Counted from the stretch's first letter, positions 1-11,856 are shown. The stretch is DNA of 64,000 nucleotides from Tetragonia tetragonoides (GCA_038025085.1 CM076142.1:8964501-9028500), one strand, 5' to 3'. Translations and numbers: made by a program. Notes: a model not told the origin generated them from the letters alone.

Positions 1-39
1 CACTGAGTCCGATAACATGCCCTTGCAAATAATTGTTTG

Positions 40-285
40 TTGCTGCTTCTGCTTTCTGTTGTTTGATGTTTATGTCAGCTGCTGCTGCACTTTACTTGTG
101 CTTGTTATATGTTGTTACTGTTGCTGCTGTAATTGCTGTTTGTGGCTGCTGCTAGTTGCTGGTTGTTGTCGTTGGTTGTTGATGTTGCTATGTGTTGTTG
201 CTGCTGGTGGTTGTTGTGTCTTGTTGTTGCTGTTGGTCGTTGTTGCGTCTTCTTGTTACAGGTTGCTGTTGTAACATGTTGCTGC
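40..285. repeat. GTT/GCT-rich low-complexity tract
   Basis: Nearly every word is a variant of GTTGCTG, GTTGTT or TGCTGCT. Open frames through it read as runs of Leu, Val and Cys on one strand and Gln, Thr and Asn on the other, as expected from trinucleotide-rich DNA. No gene is supported here. Confidence 0.8.
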
Positions 286-504
286 ATGCTGACTGATTTG
301 GTGTTTGTGTGTGTAGGGGTTGTAGGTGCTGCAATTTTTTAAAAGCATTTTTTTCCCTTATATTTTTCTACAATATATTGGATTATGTTTCTTGCTCTTG
401 AAAGCATCTTGTTGTTCTGTTGAGTTAGAGTTTCAGACTATGTGGTCAAGACTACTCTTTGGCATAAATAAATGGTCTTGTATTGCTTACGAGGGTTGCA
501 ACTC

Positions 505-612
505 TTGTAAGACAAAGGTACATGTTACAAATATCAAAGGTACATTTACTATAAGCCAAAGGTACATATTATATATGTCAAAGGTACATTATCTTTTAGA
601 CGAAGGTACTAA
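505..612 (+). repeat. AAAGGTACA array, part 1
   Basis: Four to five copies of (A)AAGGTACAT spaced 20-35 bp lie just left of the first tRNA-like sequence. They have the same word and orientation as the larger arrays at 2290-2600 and 4680-4875. Confidence 0.7.
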
Positions 613-713
613 AGTGTACACGTGGTAGATCAGATTTTGGGTTCTGTGTTAAGATCAATATTTGTTGTGCTTTTATTTTGATTTTATTTGGTTGATTTTA
701 GTCTTTGTTTGCA

Positions 714-783
714 CGCCTATTAGCTCAATCGGTAGAGCAATGCGCGATTGCGCATGGATGTGGGTTCGAATCCCATCTAGGCT
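714..783 (+). tRNA. tRNA-like sequence 1 (pseudo-tRNA, no valid anticodon loop)
   Basis: The D arm (GCTC..GAGC), the box-A-like TAGCTCAATCGGTAGAGC and the T arm GTGGG-TTCGAAT-CCCAT are intact. The acceptor ends CGCCTAT/CTAGGCT give five pairs. The anticodon arm is ATGCG/CGCAT around a six-base loop CGATTG, which can extend to six pairs with a four-base loop, so no normal seven-base loop exists. D and T arms resemble tRNA-Lys-type genes. It lies in element A and faces the reverse copy at 1861-1931. I see it as a tRNA-derived structural sequence, not a decoding tRNA. Confidence 0.5.
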
Positions 784-849
784 ATTTGACACAACATGAA
801 AAACTTTTTTTCAGATATAGAACACAACATGTGCACTATTAAAGTTGAT

Positions 850-1500
850 ATTTCAGGAAGCTGTTGGAATTGAGAGAGGTTTTTCAGAATGCTACTGATT
901 GGAAAGAAGGGAAGAGTTATATTGTGGCTCAGTACTGAAAACCCCAAGCATCTAAGTGCATTAGGGGGAGGCTCAATGTTCCCAAATCCCAAGCACTCGT
1001 ACATGCTATGGTTTGTGAATTTGAGAAGACTTCTTACAAAAGATAGGATGCAAAGAATGCAAATTCCAGTTGATCAAAGGTGTGTCTTATGTGGTATTGA
1101 AGATAAATCTCATCAGTACTTGTTTTTTCAAGTTGATTGGGCGTGTCAGTTGAAGCAACTGGAATGCCGATGCGCTGATATTGCAACTATACCACCTAAC
1201 TTGCATAGGTGGATTCCATGGATTCTGTGAAGAAGAAAAGCATGTAGACTCAAAATTCTTGTTCCCTACGCATGTGTAGCAGCTCTAGTACACCATATAT
1301 GGATGGAAAGGAATTTCAGAATATTTCAGAAAAATACCTGACCAGTTGAGGCGATTTTTCAGCTGACTGAGCAAGCTCGACTTGCAATATGTAACGGAGA
1401 GATAGGCAGCTGTAATATGTTGCAATCTGTTTAAAGTTTTGAGGCTTGGGAAGTTGTGGAGGTTAACCTTCCTAGAAGGTAAGCCAGTTTCCCCTGCCCT
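850..1500 (+). pseudogene. LINE relic with zinc-binding reverse-transcriptase (zf-RVT) domain
   Basis: Around 1020-1170 the forward frame reads LRRLLTKDRMQRMQI followed by CVLCGIEDKSHQYLFF. This matches the zf-RVT module of plant L1-type LINEs (TKDRL..RLG..C.LC...ES..HLFF.C). After stops and shifts, 1290-1430 still reads like the LINE tail (HHIWMERNFRIFQ, then ARLAICNGEIGSCN). It lies between the two tRNA-like sequences of element A. Several stops make it non-functional. Confidence 0.6.
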
Positions 1501-1860
1501 CCCTTTTGGTTGTAACTGGTAGAAGATATGTTTTTGGTAATAAAATCACTATGATTCTTAAAATGAAAAAATAAAAATCTGATTCTGATAAGGGGGTCAC
1601 CATTATCAATATACAAGGGGTATGAACTATTGTTCAAGAAATGACTGAGACACATGGGTTGTATCTGTATTGAGCAGCACCTTGCGAATTCCTCTGCCAA
1701 AATCTATTATTGACCATTTGGTAAGCTTGATTAGACTACCTGAGTAATTAAATTTGTAGTTTTTCAAGCTTCCCCTCCTGGCATAGGATTGCATGACCTT
1801 ACTTGACAATAATCTTAATCACTCATACAGTAAAAGATACAATATCCTCACTAATTTCAT

Positions 1861-1931
1861 AGCCTATGTGGGAGTTGAACCCACATTTCATGTGCAATAG
1901 CACATTGCTCTACCACTTGAGCTAATAGGCT
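1861..1931 (-). tRNA. tRNA-like sequence 2 (pseudo-tRNA), inverted partner of 714-783
   Basis: On the minus strand the acceptor AGCCTAT pairs perfectly over seven bases with ATAGGCT. The D arm is GCTC..GAGC and the T arm is GTGGG/CCCAC. The anticodon arm ATGTG/CACAT has a six-base loop CTATTG. Compared with copy 1 the anticodon stem differs by paired changes (GCG/CGC against GTG/CAC), so pairing is kept. An anticodon cannot be read normally. The intact cloverleaf outer arms suggest either recent origin or structural constraint. Confidence 0.55.
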
Positions 1932-2289
1932 TTCAAAATACACAATCACTACCTTATATGTACACATCCAAGAAAAATCAACTCAAAGAAAAAAAAAAAC
2001 ATCAGCACTTACTGATTGATAACAGAATGCTTCCATCTTCAGATGATTTCCTATTAGGAGTAGGACCAAGTTAAGTGTGCAGCAAAGTGAGCAGTTTGCA
2101 GCCACACGATTCCAAGAACTAATGACTCAGATCGCGCAAAGTTCATTTCCTAGGATCTTTCTGTCATTAGGAAAAAAAAAAAACAATTTCTGGCATATTT
2201 CCTATTATCATATGGGACTGCTAGAACATTCTGGTCGAAGACGATAACTCATAACTGAAAGAATTATCAGAATGGCACCAAGAAGTATA

Positions 2290-2600
2290 ACCACTCCAAA
2301 GGTACAGAAAAACAACATCAAAAGTACACAACAATCATACCAAAGATACACTGAAGTTAGACCAAAAGACATGGAAACTATATTATGGGCTTATACAAAA
2401 ATTATAACAAAGGTACACGAACAGAGTATCATACCAAAGGTACACTAAACTTATACCAAAGGTACACTAAGATTATACCAAAGGTACACTAAACTTATAC
2501 CAAAGGTACACTAAACTATATCAGAGGCTTATATCAAAATTATACCACAAGTACAATAAAAGAATATCAAAGGTACACTGAAGCAATATCAAAGGTTTGT
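2290..2600 (+). repeat. AAAGGTACA array, part 2 (about 22-bp minisatellite)
   Basis: The best part, 2400-2520, repeats TATACCAAAGGTACACTAAA with a period near 22 bp. Flanking copies are looser. All copies are in the same orientation. The array sits between the tRNA-like pair and the RNase H relic of element A. Confidence 0.8.
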
Positions 2601-3539
2601 CAAGAGTAGGCTTGGCAACACCGTGAAGAACACCCTGACAAATAATCTGAAAGCAGAATTGGTTGCTAGATATGGGCGAACCGTATCAGATCAGTTTACT
2701 TAAGTATTATCAACTGCTTCAATGCATCAATGTGATTGTCCATAGAACTTTAGCTAAGTCGTAAGTCATAAAGATACAAGTCAATCAGTCATCATCCACA
2801 TCAGGGATCTGGCTTAGTGTTCGTCAACTAAAGTTGTAATGATCTAAATGTTCCTAGGAAAGTTGCAGGGCAGGTGGGATTTTGTTCCTTTGGGTGAAAC
2901 AGATATGATGAGCAGCATACATAAGGTTATATGAATATAGCAGCCACAATCTTTGTTTCTAAACATTCTAGGAACAAAGCTCCATCAACAAGGTCATCCA
3001 GCCATGATTACTAGAGCAACTAGCATCATGTACAAGCAATAAACAAGCATAGTATTGTTAAGGAAAGTTTATAGACAATGTGTGTACCTCTTTTTCATCA
3101 TCAGAAGCGTCATCAGACGAGTAACCACCGTCCCCATATCCCCGCTTTTTAGGAAAAACATCCAATAATTCTGTGAACAAGTAGCAAAATATCAGAATTT
3201 TCACTCTGGACCACGGGTAAATGATTGCAAGGATGCAGGATTAGAAATATATGAGTAGTTACCTCTGTGCCCTTTTAATCCTTTAGGATCTTTCTTTTCC
3301 TTCAACACTCCAAATACATCATGGCATAAGACTAGGAACTAATAATAAATGGCAGAGACCTGTCCTTTGTACATTGCAACAACAATTTAATGCGCAGCTA
3401 GAATGTCCTGCCTACTAACCTTACAAATAAAACCAATTAGTAAATCAACACTAATATGAAGGATATCATTAGCAATACTCCAAACCGATATATCCGCCAC
3501 AGTCCTCTGCGTGATAGCCTTCCAAGCTAGTAGCTACCA

Positions 3540-3790
3540 TAGAATCCATTTGAATCTCTAAACACCTTCTATTCGAGGAGATCGCCCATTGGACTGCTAG
3601 CTAGCAGGATGGCAAGAAACTCCGTTTGTGCACCAAATAGTGCTCCAATAACATCCCCACCTTTAGCAACACATCTCCTAGACACACACTCCATAGCAAC
3701 CCACCCAATCCAAGCATTACAAGAGAAGCCCTTCCATGCCCCGTCCACCAAAGTCAGATACAAGATCACTAAAACCCCACCAAGCAACAC
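3540..3790 (-). pseudogene. LINE relic with RNase H-like (RVT_3) domain
   Basis: The minus-strand frame reads VDGAWKGFSCNAWIGWVAME and continues to GAQTEFLAILLASSPMGDL. This follows the RVT_3 pattern D.AW....(G)IGWV....G..AE..A...L..A. The acidic D and the A-E/T-E position are recognisable, but the frame is short and isolated. It is opposite in strand to the zf-RVT relic at 850-1500, so the two are not simply one LINE. Confidence 0.5.
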
Positions 3791-4679
3791 GTTCACCAGG
3801 AGATCCATTAAAAACCCCACCACTAGCCTGCACAATTTCTTTACTCATGGTGTCACCCATATCCTTAACCGAAACTTGAGCAAGGGTATCCAAATCCATA
3901 AATAAGCGCTTTCAAATGTCAATCAAGAACAAATGCCATCGAAATTGAACAGTTCAACCAGGAATTCAACTGTTCAATTAAATAAAATAAAAAAGCATTT
4001 TTGTTTTAGCAGGAAACAACAACAATTTCATCTCAACAATATCTTGGTACACTTGCCTTAGCTCAATGTATATATATGAGTGAAATTTATCATTTGCAAG
4101 CAGGGGTGCAAAAGTGGAGTTATTAAATATGTACAAGTTTTATATGACAATGATAAAGTAAGCTCAGTTATAAGCCTGATAAAGTAAGTTTTATTTGACA
4201 ATGGTGTTGTCCTTTCTCCAACAAAGAGGTAGCTAAAAAGTTTATAATTTAAGTGGTCTTACCATGTGCAATGGAGTGTTCAAAGAATTCGAACACATCA
4301 AATTGAGCCACCAAACTAGTACCAAGTTACCAATATACAGCCCCACTGTAGACAAGATTGCTCCTGGAGCTGTGAATATTCCAAATGAAACCTCAGATTT
4401 ATTGAACCTTTTGCCAAAACATGAAATTATCACTGGTTTCATCATTGAAACCTTCTTTATTCTTGACTAAAAAAGCAATCAACATTGCTCAACTTCAACC
4501 TCCATAACCAGAGCCATGTGACCAGTACACTAGCCCTTTGTACAGGGAGTAGGACCAAAACATTCACAACCAACTAAAAACCAAATAAAAACCTTTCAAT
4601 AAATAGTTCAATGTTTTTATTTTTTTATTTTTTATCATTGCTTTAGAGCAACCAACTACAGCTAGGACAATTAAACTCG

Positions 4680-4875
4680 ACAAAGGTACATTAATTTAAA
4701 ACTATATCAAAGGTACACTAAAGCTGTACCAAAGGTACACTTAAATTATACCAAAGGTACACTTAGATTATACCAAAGGTACACTTAAATTATACTAAAG
4801 GTACGCTAAAACTGTATCAAAGGTACATGAAAATTATATCAAAGGTACACTTAAAGAGAATTATTAGGCACAAAG
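4680..4875 (+). repeat. AAAGGTACA array, part 3
   Basis: About eight copies of CCAAAGGTACACTTAAATTA-type units with a period of about 22 bp. They share word and orientation with parts 1 and 2. The array ends where weak non-coding sequence resumes; nothing else is recognised from 4880 to 6180. Confidence 0.8.
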
Positions 4876-6675
4876 GTACATTACAATCCTGCCAAAGATA
4901 TTTGATTAAAGAACAAGATGCAATCCAACTATTTGATTCAACAACAAGATGCATTTACTTCACCGACACTACAAATAATATTCAGGCAGAGTTGTACTCA
5001 GACCAAGGTACAACAATTGACATACCAAACCAAGTAGGATATAGCCCACCCACAACATATGTGACGTGCCACGTACCAGGACACTTCAAAGTTCAAACAG
5101 AAGAGTTATTAAATATCTGATACCAATATTTTTACTTTCGACAGGACACTAGTATTGATTTGAAATACGCAATTAAAAGTTGAACCCTCCCAAGTCCCAA
5201 AACAGTATGAATCTGGAATTGCTTCCTTCACAAAATTTTACACAACTTATCCAAATCTACAATTCTACACAACTATAAACCCAACATATCAAGAACAAGC
5301 TCCCTACCTCAAGGAACATCTAAGTGTATAGAATTCTGGTAATTTAGTCAAGTCGCATCTTTTGCCACATTAAACAGCAAAATACTTGACTTCCTCTTTT
5401 ACAAACTACATGACATTTGCCATTACATTTCAAGCTCACCTTAATGCCAAAGCCAAAAGCCACAAAGCAAGTACAAAATGGGGCTACGAATCAGGGTTCA
5501 GAATTGAAAGGAAATGCAATCTTCAATATAACAAATTCCATAGACATTCAACTCTTCAACAACTAATGAGACAAAACAAAAAGCTTTTTATTTTAGCAGG
5601 AAACTCATCTTCTTTAGCTTGCTTGTAATTTTTGCTTTTATCAATAAAGCACATGAAAATAGAGAGTTCAGAGAATAGACACAAACGAACCTGAGATAGA
5701 GAGAATACTTGAGCTAAGCTAAGAAAAGGTCCAACAATTTGGAGAAGCATAGAACCGCAATGAATTTTCGCCCTGAAATAAAGACCAAATCAACCATAAA
5801 TCAATTTTAAAACCTAGAAATTGAGATAAGACTAGAAGAATCGAGCTTCAAACCCAATTTATGGCAGAGGAGCGTCTATGTCAAGCTCCGCCGTTCATCG
5901 CCGTCGATCTTCGCCATGGAAGCCGCTGAGAAACTGGGTAAAAGTTATTGTCGATTATAGTTGTCGATCTCCATTCAGTCACGAAGGAGAGAGGGAGAAG
6001 GAGGAGAAAGAGAGCGAGGAGGGAGGGAGAAGACGATGAGCGATGGGAGGTCGCCGGTGCTAGGGACGCCATTAATGGCGGTTGTCTGAGAGAGAGGAGA
6101 GAGATGGAGAGAAATGAGGCAGCAGCAGCATGCTCATACGAAAATATGCGTGGGTTTAAGTTTTTCAACGCAATGACAAAATCGCCCTTGTCTCTAATTC
6201 CGCGCGTGTCCTAGTTTTCATTTATGTTGCCAGATTTAATCATAGCCCTTGGATCGCGAAATCGACGGCTGGGATATGCTCTCATTATCTCACCATAAGT
6301 ACTGCTCTCATTTGAGCCCGATCCTATATATATAAAGAGAGAGAGAGAGAGAGAATAGAGTTCAGGTGAGAAGGTTGGCTACAGTGAGATGGTGAGAAGT
6401 GATCTGAACCATTGAATCAAGCAGATCGAACGGTTGTTAAGTCGCGCGTATTTTAAGTTATAATACACTGGATCTTGCCCCATTCTATCTCTTCAAACCC
6501 AATCTCCTTACTTCTTTTCTCTCTACTCTAGTCCCCTCCTCTACGCTCTCTCTCTCCTATCTTTCTCTCTCCTCCGAATCCATGGCAGCAGGATGAAGAT
6601 GGCGATCGACGACCATGTAATTGCAAGTGATCTGATCATTGTCTTCACGAAATCATCGCGACACAATTTGCATGC

Positions 6676-6680
<5 letters not shown>

Positions 6681-6733
<53 letters not shown>
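6681..6733. repeat. (CT)n microsatellite
   Basis: About 26 CT units inside the left part of element B. A shorter (GA)n tract lies at 6337-6353 between elements A and B. Confidence 0.95.
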
Positions 6734-6737
<4 letters not shown>

Positions 6738-7477
6738 GTAAGAGTCCCAAAATTGAACTTATATTTTCTAGGGTTTGTTAATTTGTCAAATTAAGCGATC
6801 CAAACGAATTCAGTACTTGAATAATCTATCTTCCAACGATATATAGGGTGATCAATCTGGATTAATGTGTGTACTTTTGTTGCAGATTTGTTATTGTTCG
6901 TGCTCTTCTTTGTTTTTCCTCCATTTGAAGTAGTAACTCATTTTTGTGACTTGCAATTGAAATTGAAGTGCTATTACCATTAGTGCTTGATTACTAATTA
7001 GATACTTTGAGTTGCCTTTGAATTTGATCTGTCTAGTGTTATATTTGTAGTTAAAACGCCCAAATTTGAAGAAATCTGAGTTGTGTTTTTTTTATTGATT
7101 GATCGATTTTGTTTTGGAGTGTCTGCTTGTTTTCCATTGAAATGTCAGAATCTAGGCTGAATTTCAAGTAGGAGGAGTGTTCATGTGAGATAATTTTAAA
7201 ATTTTGTGGATTATTAAAAAAAAAGTTATAGCTTGGTGGTATTTAAATACATGAGAGAAGCAATGGGTTGATTGGTTCAATTTTGACGGTAGAAATAAAT
7301 GCTTCTTGAAATGCTGGAGAGTGCAGGCTGTAGTGAGTATGTATAAGTGAATTCAATGGGATGCCTTTTTTGTATAAAATGTATGCTTTTGTGATTAATG
7401 TTGAGTACTATAGAGTCGGATGGTAGTGATCAGTACTCATTTTTCTTGTTGACTTCAAATTGAATGCATAGCATATG

Positions 7478-7500
7478 TTTAGGTTCGAATCCTACATACT
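7478..7500 (+). other. 3'-half tRNA-like relic
   Basis: GGTTCGAATCCTACATACTC at this place matches the T arm plus acceptor 3' strand of the tRNA-like sequences in this element. The 5' half is missing. Confidence 0.4.
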
Positions 7501-7539
7501 CTTCTAATAAGTTTTTTTTTAAAAGTTAGGATGTTAAGC

Positions 7540-7975
7540 TATAAAGTGACTCATATTTAACAAAAAGGTGACCCCTGTTTAAAAAAAAAGTGACATTTTT
7601 AATGGCTCATTATAGTGAACCATATTGTTAGTTTAAGTGACCCATGTTCTGAATTTAAGTGACTCCTATTGTTAGTTTTAGAGATTAAAGTGGGTTAATA
7701 TGCTAGCTAATTAAATTTGTGTTGTGACCTTTGTTTATACGTTATTACCATCGGCGTTTGATTCGTGAAGTTTGATGTGTATGGTATTATATTGTGTATG
7801 AATGAACCAAAGTGTATAGCATATATTGAGACTTTCTTCCTTTCGGTGAACCAAAGTGCCCCATCCAAGTTATATGCTCCTCATTCCTCTAGAAAGTGAC
7901 TCGTGGTTAACTAAAAAGTGACCCCTATTTTAGCTAAAAAGTGACCCCTATTTAGCTAAAAAGTGACCCCTTGTC
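7540..7975 (+). repeat. AAGTGACCC word array, block 1
   Basis: At least ten copies of AAGTGAC(C/T)CC(T) in one orientation, irregularly spaced, with a clear cluster CTAAAAAGTGACCCCTATTT at 7900-7970. Confidence 0.75.
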
Positions 7976-8494
7976 TCTCTGCATCAATGAAGTGGCCTGT
8001 GTTTCATAGACTTTGCGATTCACATTTCACGCTTTCAATTTTGTTGTATTGTTCAAATTGTTGATGTTTTCGAGTCACGTGCCCTTCAAGTTTCTGTATT
8101 CTCTGGGATATGAATATGTGACGTATTTCCTTGTCTTTGAAAGTAGTGATTGCTGCACAAATGTAAAGAACACTTGGAAACTGTTACAGAACTTGTTTAA
8201 GTTGGCGTGTCCTCCTGTTGGCTGTTGGTTTTTGTGATTCTGCTAGTATAATTAGTTGTTGATGATCACATGGTGTGTCGCAGTACATCTATACTACATA
8301 GGCTGTATGTATTCACCTATTTAGCTACTGCATGAGCTCAAATTTATTAAAGAAATCTTGTTGGGTTGTTTTTGATGAAATATTGAGTTTGCTTAACCTT
8401 TTTATGAATTTAGATGCTATACTTCTGTATATTAATGCTAGGCAGACGATCCCCCTTATTGCTTAACAACTTATAGTTCAGTCAGTGTATGCAT

Positions 8495-8720
8495 TAAGTG
8501 ACCTTATAAAGTGGTACAAGTGACTCATCCCCGTCTTTAAATTGACCCCTAATTCTTATTGCGGTTTACTTTGTACTTTTAGTTTGTTGTTCAGTATCGT
8601 ATAAGTGACCCTAACATGTCTTATAAGTGACTCTAACATGTCTTATAAGTGACCCTAACCTGTCTTATAAGTGACCCCTCCCTTTTTTTTAAAGTGAGCC
8701 CTCAATTGCGTTTGCAGAAG
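8495..8720 (+). repeat. AAGTGACCC word array, block 2
   Basis: Copies of TATAAGTGACCCTAACxTGTC repeat near 8600-8680 with a period of about 25 bp. Same orientation as block 1. Confidence 0.75.
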
Positions 8721-9251
8721 TGTAATATGCTTAGAAATGCGAGGTTTATGTTGCAAGCTCATGTTTGTAGAACTAATAACTTTTGTAATTACCTATCCAT
8801 TTCTTTTTGCTTTAATGAGTGTCGACATTTATGTACATTATAAAATTGTTCTATTGCAGATTGTGCCTGCTGTGGGCAATTGCCCCAAGTCCTTGCATTA
8901 TGACAGTGTTATGTTATTTGTTTCTTAAGGGCATATGACATTTTCAGTTTCCACGGCAATACACTACTACTGATTTCCTCCCTTCTCTGCTTCTGTAGTC
9001 CTGTCCACCTTAATTATGTCTATATTTGACTGAATGACGGTGACTTTTATTTTTTGATGAAATGTCTGAATGACAACTCTTTTGGGTGATTCTTGACTCA
9101 ACCCACATCATCTCATTGTCAAATCTTTCTGCAATCAGCTTTATGATCATTGTTAGCTATGTTCTTGTTTACTGCATGGAACTATTCATTGATAAAAACA
9201 ATGCCTTTGCGAGACGAATGGACTATTGTGAAGGCTACATACTGTCCTTTT

Positions 9252-9321
9252 AGTCTATTAGCTTAATGGTAGAGCATTTGTGCATTGCGCAAAAGATGTG
9301 GGTTCAAATCCCACATAGACT
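9252..9321 (+). tRNA. tRNA-like sequence 3 (pseudo-tRNA)
   Basis: The acceptor AGTCTAT pairs perfectly with ATAGACT. Copies 2 and 4 have AGCCTAT/ATAGGCT, so the C-G pair has become T-A with both sides changed. The D arm is GCTT..GAGC with one wobble and the T arm is GTGGG/CCCAC. The anticodon arm TTTGTG/CGCAAA has only a five-base loop CATTG. It forms an inverted pair with 9763-9832 inside element B. Confidence 0.55.
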
Positions 9322-9349
9322 TCTTGCTATTTTTAATCATTACATGAGC

Positions 9350-9745
9350 AGTGACCCCTCTCCCTTTTTAGTGATCAACAACAAGTAATTCACTTAGAGT
9401 ATGTGATAAGTGCCCTGCACAATCTTATAAGTGACCGCTCTCTCTTTTTCAAGTGACCCCTCAATCTTATTAAAGTTGACTTTAAATATTTATTTTGCTG
9501 ATAGTGATAATTGTTCTTATATCATCCTATAAGTGACTCTGCACTTAAGCCTTTGTACTCTTGGCCCTACACAGTATCAAGAGTGACCCTACACAGCATT
9601 AATAGTGACCTTACACAGTACTAATAGTGACCCCCTCTATTTTCAAAATGACACCCCAATCTCATTGAGGTTTACGTTTATTGACATTGATAATTACTTA
9701 TCTTTCACTATCCAATAAGTGATCCCTTATACAACCAAAAGTGAC
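9350..9745 (+). repeat. AAGTGACCC word array, block 3 (between tRNA-like copies)
   Basis: Words such as AGTGACCCTACACAG and ATAGTGACC recur between the two tRNA-like copies of element B, in the same orientation as the other blocks. Confidence 0.7.
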
Positions 9746-9762
9746 CCCAATTGTCTAATAGT

Positions 9763-9832
9763 AGCCTATGTAGGATTCGAACCTACATTCATTATGCAAA
9801 GCACATTGCTCTACCAATTGAGCTAATAGGCT
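9763..9832 (-). tRNA. tRNA-like sequence 4 (pseudo-tRNA), inverted partner of 9252-9321
   Basis: On the minus strand the acceptor AGCCTAT/ATAGGCT is perfect and the D arm is GCTC..GAGC. The T arm is GTAGG/CCTAC where the others have GTGGG/CCCAC, a second paired change. The anticodon arm is short with a five-base loop CTTTG. It is not a standard tRNA. Confidence 0.55.
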
Positions 9833-10494
9833 TCCATATCAATAACAATAGAAACTTATGAATCTCACATTATTAGCTATTGTAGTGTCCTAATCTCATC
9901 CTCTGTGTGACAACTTGGGATTAAAGCTACATTGGACAGGTAGCTAAAGATTACACTATTTTGAAAAGAAAAAAAAAAAATTATACAAGCAAACAGAGCA
10001 CACTTTTCCGAATAGCATCTAGCGTACAAGAAGGCTGCAGGTACCTCAAGCCCCGATAAAACCTGCGCAGGCAATTAGAAAGCATACCACCAGATCCTAT
10101 GGTGATAACTTCAGCCAAATAGTGACAAGCAGTACATAGTAGTTAAGTGTACTGACTTACGTAAGAACTATATATGCACTAGAAAAACCGTGTTAACAAA
10201 ACTTAACTGCGAAGGACTCTACAAAATTCAGTGCAAAATGCTTGCCTAAATGACAGGGGCACTATTGTCTACATACGTGGTCTGCAAAATACCTACATAG
10301 AACTCTAGACGTACACATATTCATGCAAACTAGGTGCAAAGAGGTACTCCTTGTCTACCACCCCTCAACAAGCCTAGGTCCAACACCTACTCTGTTGATC
10401 ACAACCCATAATCTTGAAAAGGAATTATGAGCTCATACAAGTGACAATATACATGCAAGCAAAGGGTTCCTCAAAAGGTATCTTAATTTCTGTT

Positions 10495-11035
10495 TAAAGT
10501 GACCCTAAATACTCATAAAAGTGACCCTAAATACTCATAAAAGTGACCCTAAATACTTAACGATCTATCATCAAATTCACATGTTCTTTTTTCTGTTGTC
10601 AACTGCTTGTTTAGGTTGTTGTCAAATGCTCAGCTGATGATCCCCCAGACTACCAAGTACCAACAGATGATGCCGAGTTACCCCCTCCATTTTCTGAAGA
10701 TACCGATTTCATAACATAAAGTGACCCATATTTTTGACCAGTTATAGCATCATCAAAATCAACCAAACTAGCGTTTCTTGGGTACACACACAAGCATTTA
10801 GTTGCATACGCAAGCATTTGCCAATTGGCTTATCTCACAATAATTTACAAGTCACCCTAAGTTAATCATAAAATGACATACATTGCATATTTGCATTTAA
10901 GAGTCATCCTCAAAGTATAATGTAAGAACTAGCAGAAGTAACTCAAATGAAAGCATTAGCAACATAAAATGACCCTTCATAGTATTCGAAGTGACCCCTC
11001 TCTCCTTTTAAAGTGACCCATCAATCTTATTACAC
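10495..11035 (+). repeat. AAGTGACCC word array, block 4
   Basis: Three near-identical units of about 24 bp (AAAGTGACCCTAAATACTCA) at 10495-10560, then scattered copies to 11035. Nothing else is recognised from 9833 to 11500. Confidence 0.75.
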
Positions 11036-11856
11036 TTCTAATTTTCAGTGGTTGATATTGGCATTGTCAACACCTTTCTTTTTTACTCTTTCACTACCCA
11101 ACTGCAACAAGTCTTTTTCTTCAATCTCTTACTACATTCTAGCCTAAAAGACATTGAAATGCAAGCACAAAAGTTATATCAGGGAATAAGGAAACACACA
11201 CAACACAAGGAAATAGTATATACATTCGCAGCAACAGCATATGGCAAGACTCAAGAGTATTCCAATCCTACATATCTCCAAAATAAAGTAGAAAACAGAG
11301 ATCTTTGAGCAGTATGCCCCAATCATAAACCTAAACGCCATATCTATCAAACTAAAACCAATGTCGAGATAAATCGTTGAAATAGACTATAAATTACATA
11401 AATTTTGCCAACAAACAATAACATTAAACCCAAATTTTCACCAAATTAGAAATCGCCCATGAAAAAAGTTTCAAAACCTAACCTCAAAGTTTCCATTCGC
11501 TATATTTCATTGCAACTCCGAATCGGCCTCATCCTTCTTCTTTGAGGATCTGGGCTGTTTAGGCGGAGGAGAGAGAAACATGGACAGAGGAGAGAGAAGC
11601 ATACGGATGAAAAAAGTTTCGTTTCTCATGGAGGAGAAAGAATATGAGGCAGAAGCAGAAGTCGAATGAAAAAAAAAAAAGGGGAGGGAGGAGAGAGAAA
11701 ATTTTGCCAAGCTCAGAGTCTCAGACGTACTAGAGTTCCGTGAAATTACAATCAATGTCATTAATGACACGCGTGAAATCTGAGCCGTTAGATCAGCTTG
11801 TTTGGACGCTCAAGATCCCTTCTCACCTTCTCACGGTAACATCCCTTCTCACCAGA

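Larger units (their letters stand above)
1..6318. mobile_element. Element A: right part of a Mutator-like TIR element (left end outside window)
   Basis: The right end near 6180-6318 reads, reverse-complemented, GGATCGGGCTCAAATGAGAG and continues into GTGAGATAATGAGAGC. This resembles the end of element B next door (GGTGAGAAGG..GGTGAGAAG, followed by a GATCxAACGG block). Inside are three arrays of the word AAAGGTACA, an inverted pair of tRNA-like sequences (714-783 and 1861-1931) and two LINE relics. No transposase frame is visible, so it is non-autonomous. The left end is not in the window. The Mutator-like assignment rests on long divergent inverted ends and AT-rich flanks; a target duplication cannot be checked. 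Confidence 0.5.

Noticed and set aside
17..342. Overlapping 60-100 codon frames rich in Leu/Cys/Val or Gln/Asn
   Set aside because: They arise from GTT/GCT trinucleotide-rich DNA; both strands are open at once and no motif or splice context is present.
505..4875. Regularly spaced AAAGGTACA words as a possible CRISPR-like array
   Set aside because: The repeat is only 9-20 bp with short, similar spacers, lies in plant nuclear DNA and has no cas genes. It is a minisatellite in a transposon.
6541..6781. ORFs over the (CT)n tract
   Set aside because: The frames are LSLSLS and RERERE repeats from the microsatellite.
714..9832. Four functional tRNA genes
   Set aside because: Outer arms are good but the anticodon loops have five or six bases, so no anticodon can be assigned. 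They are listed as tRNA-like only.
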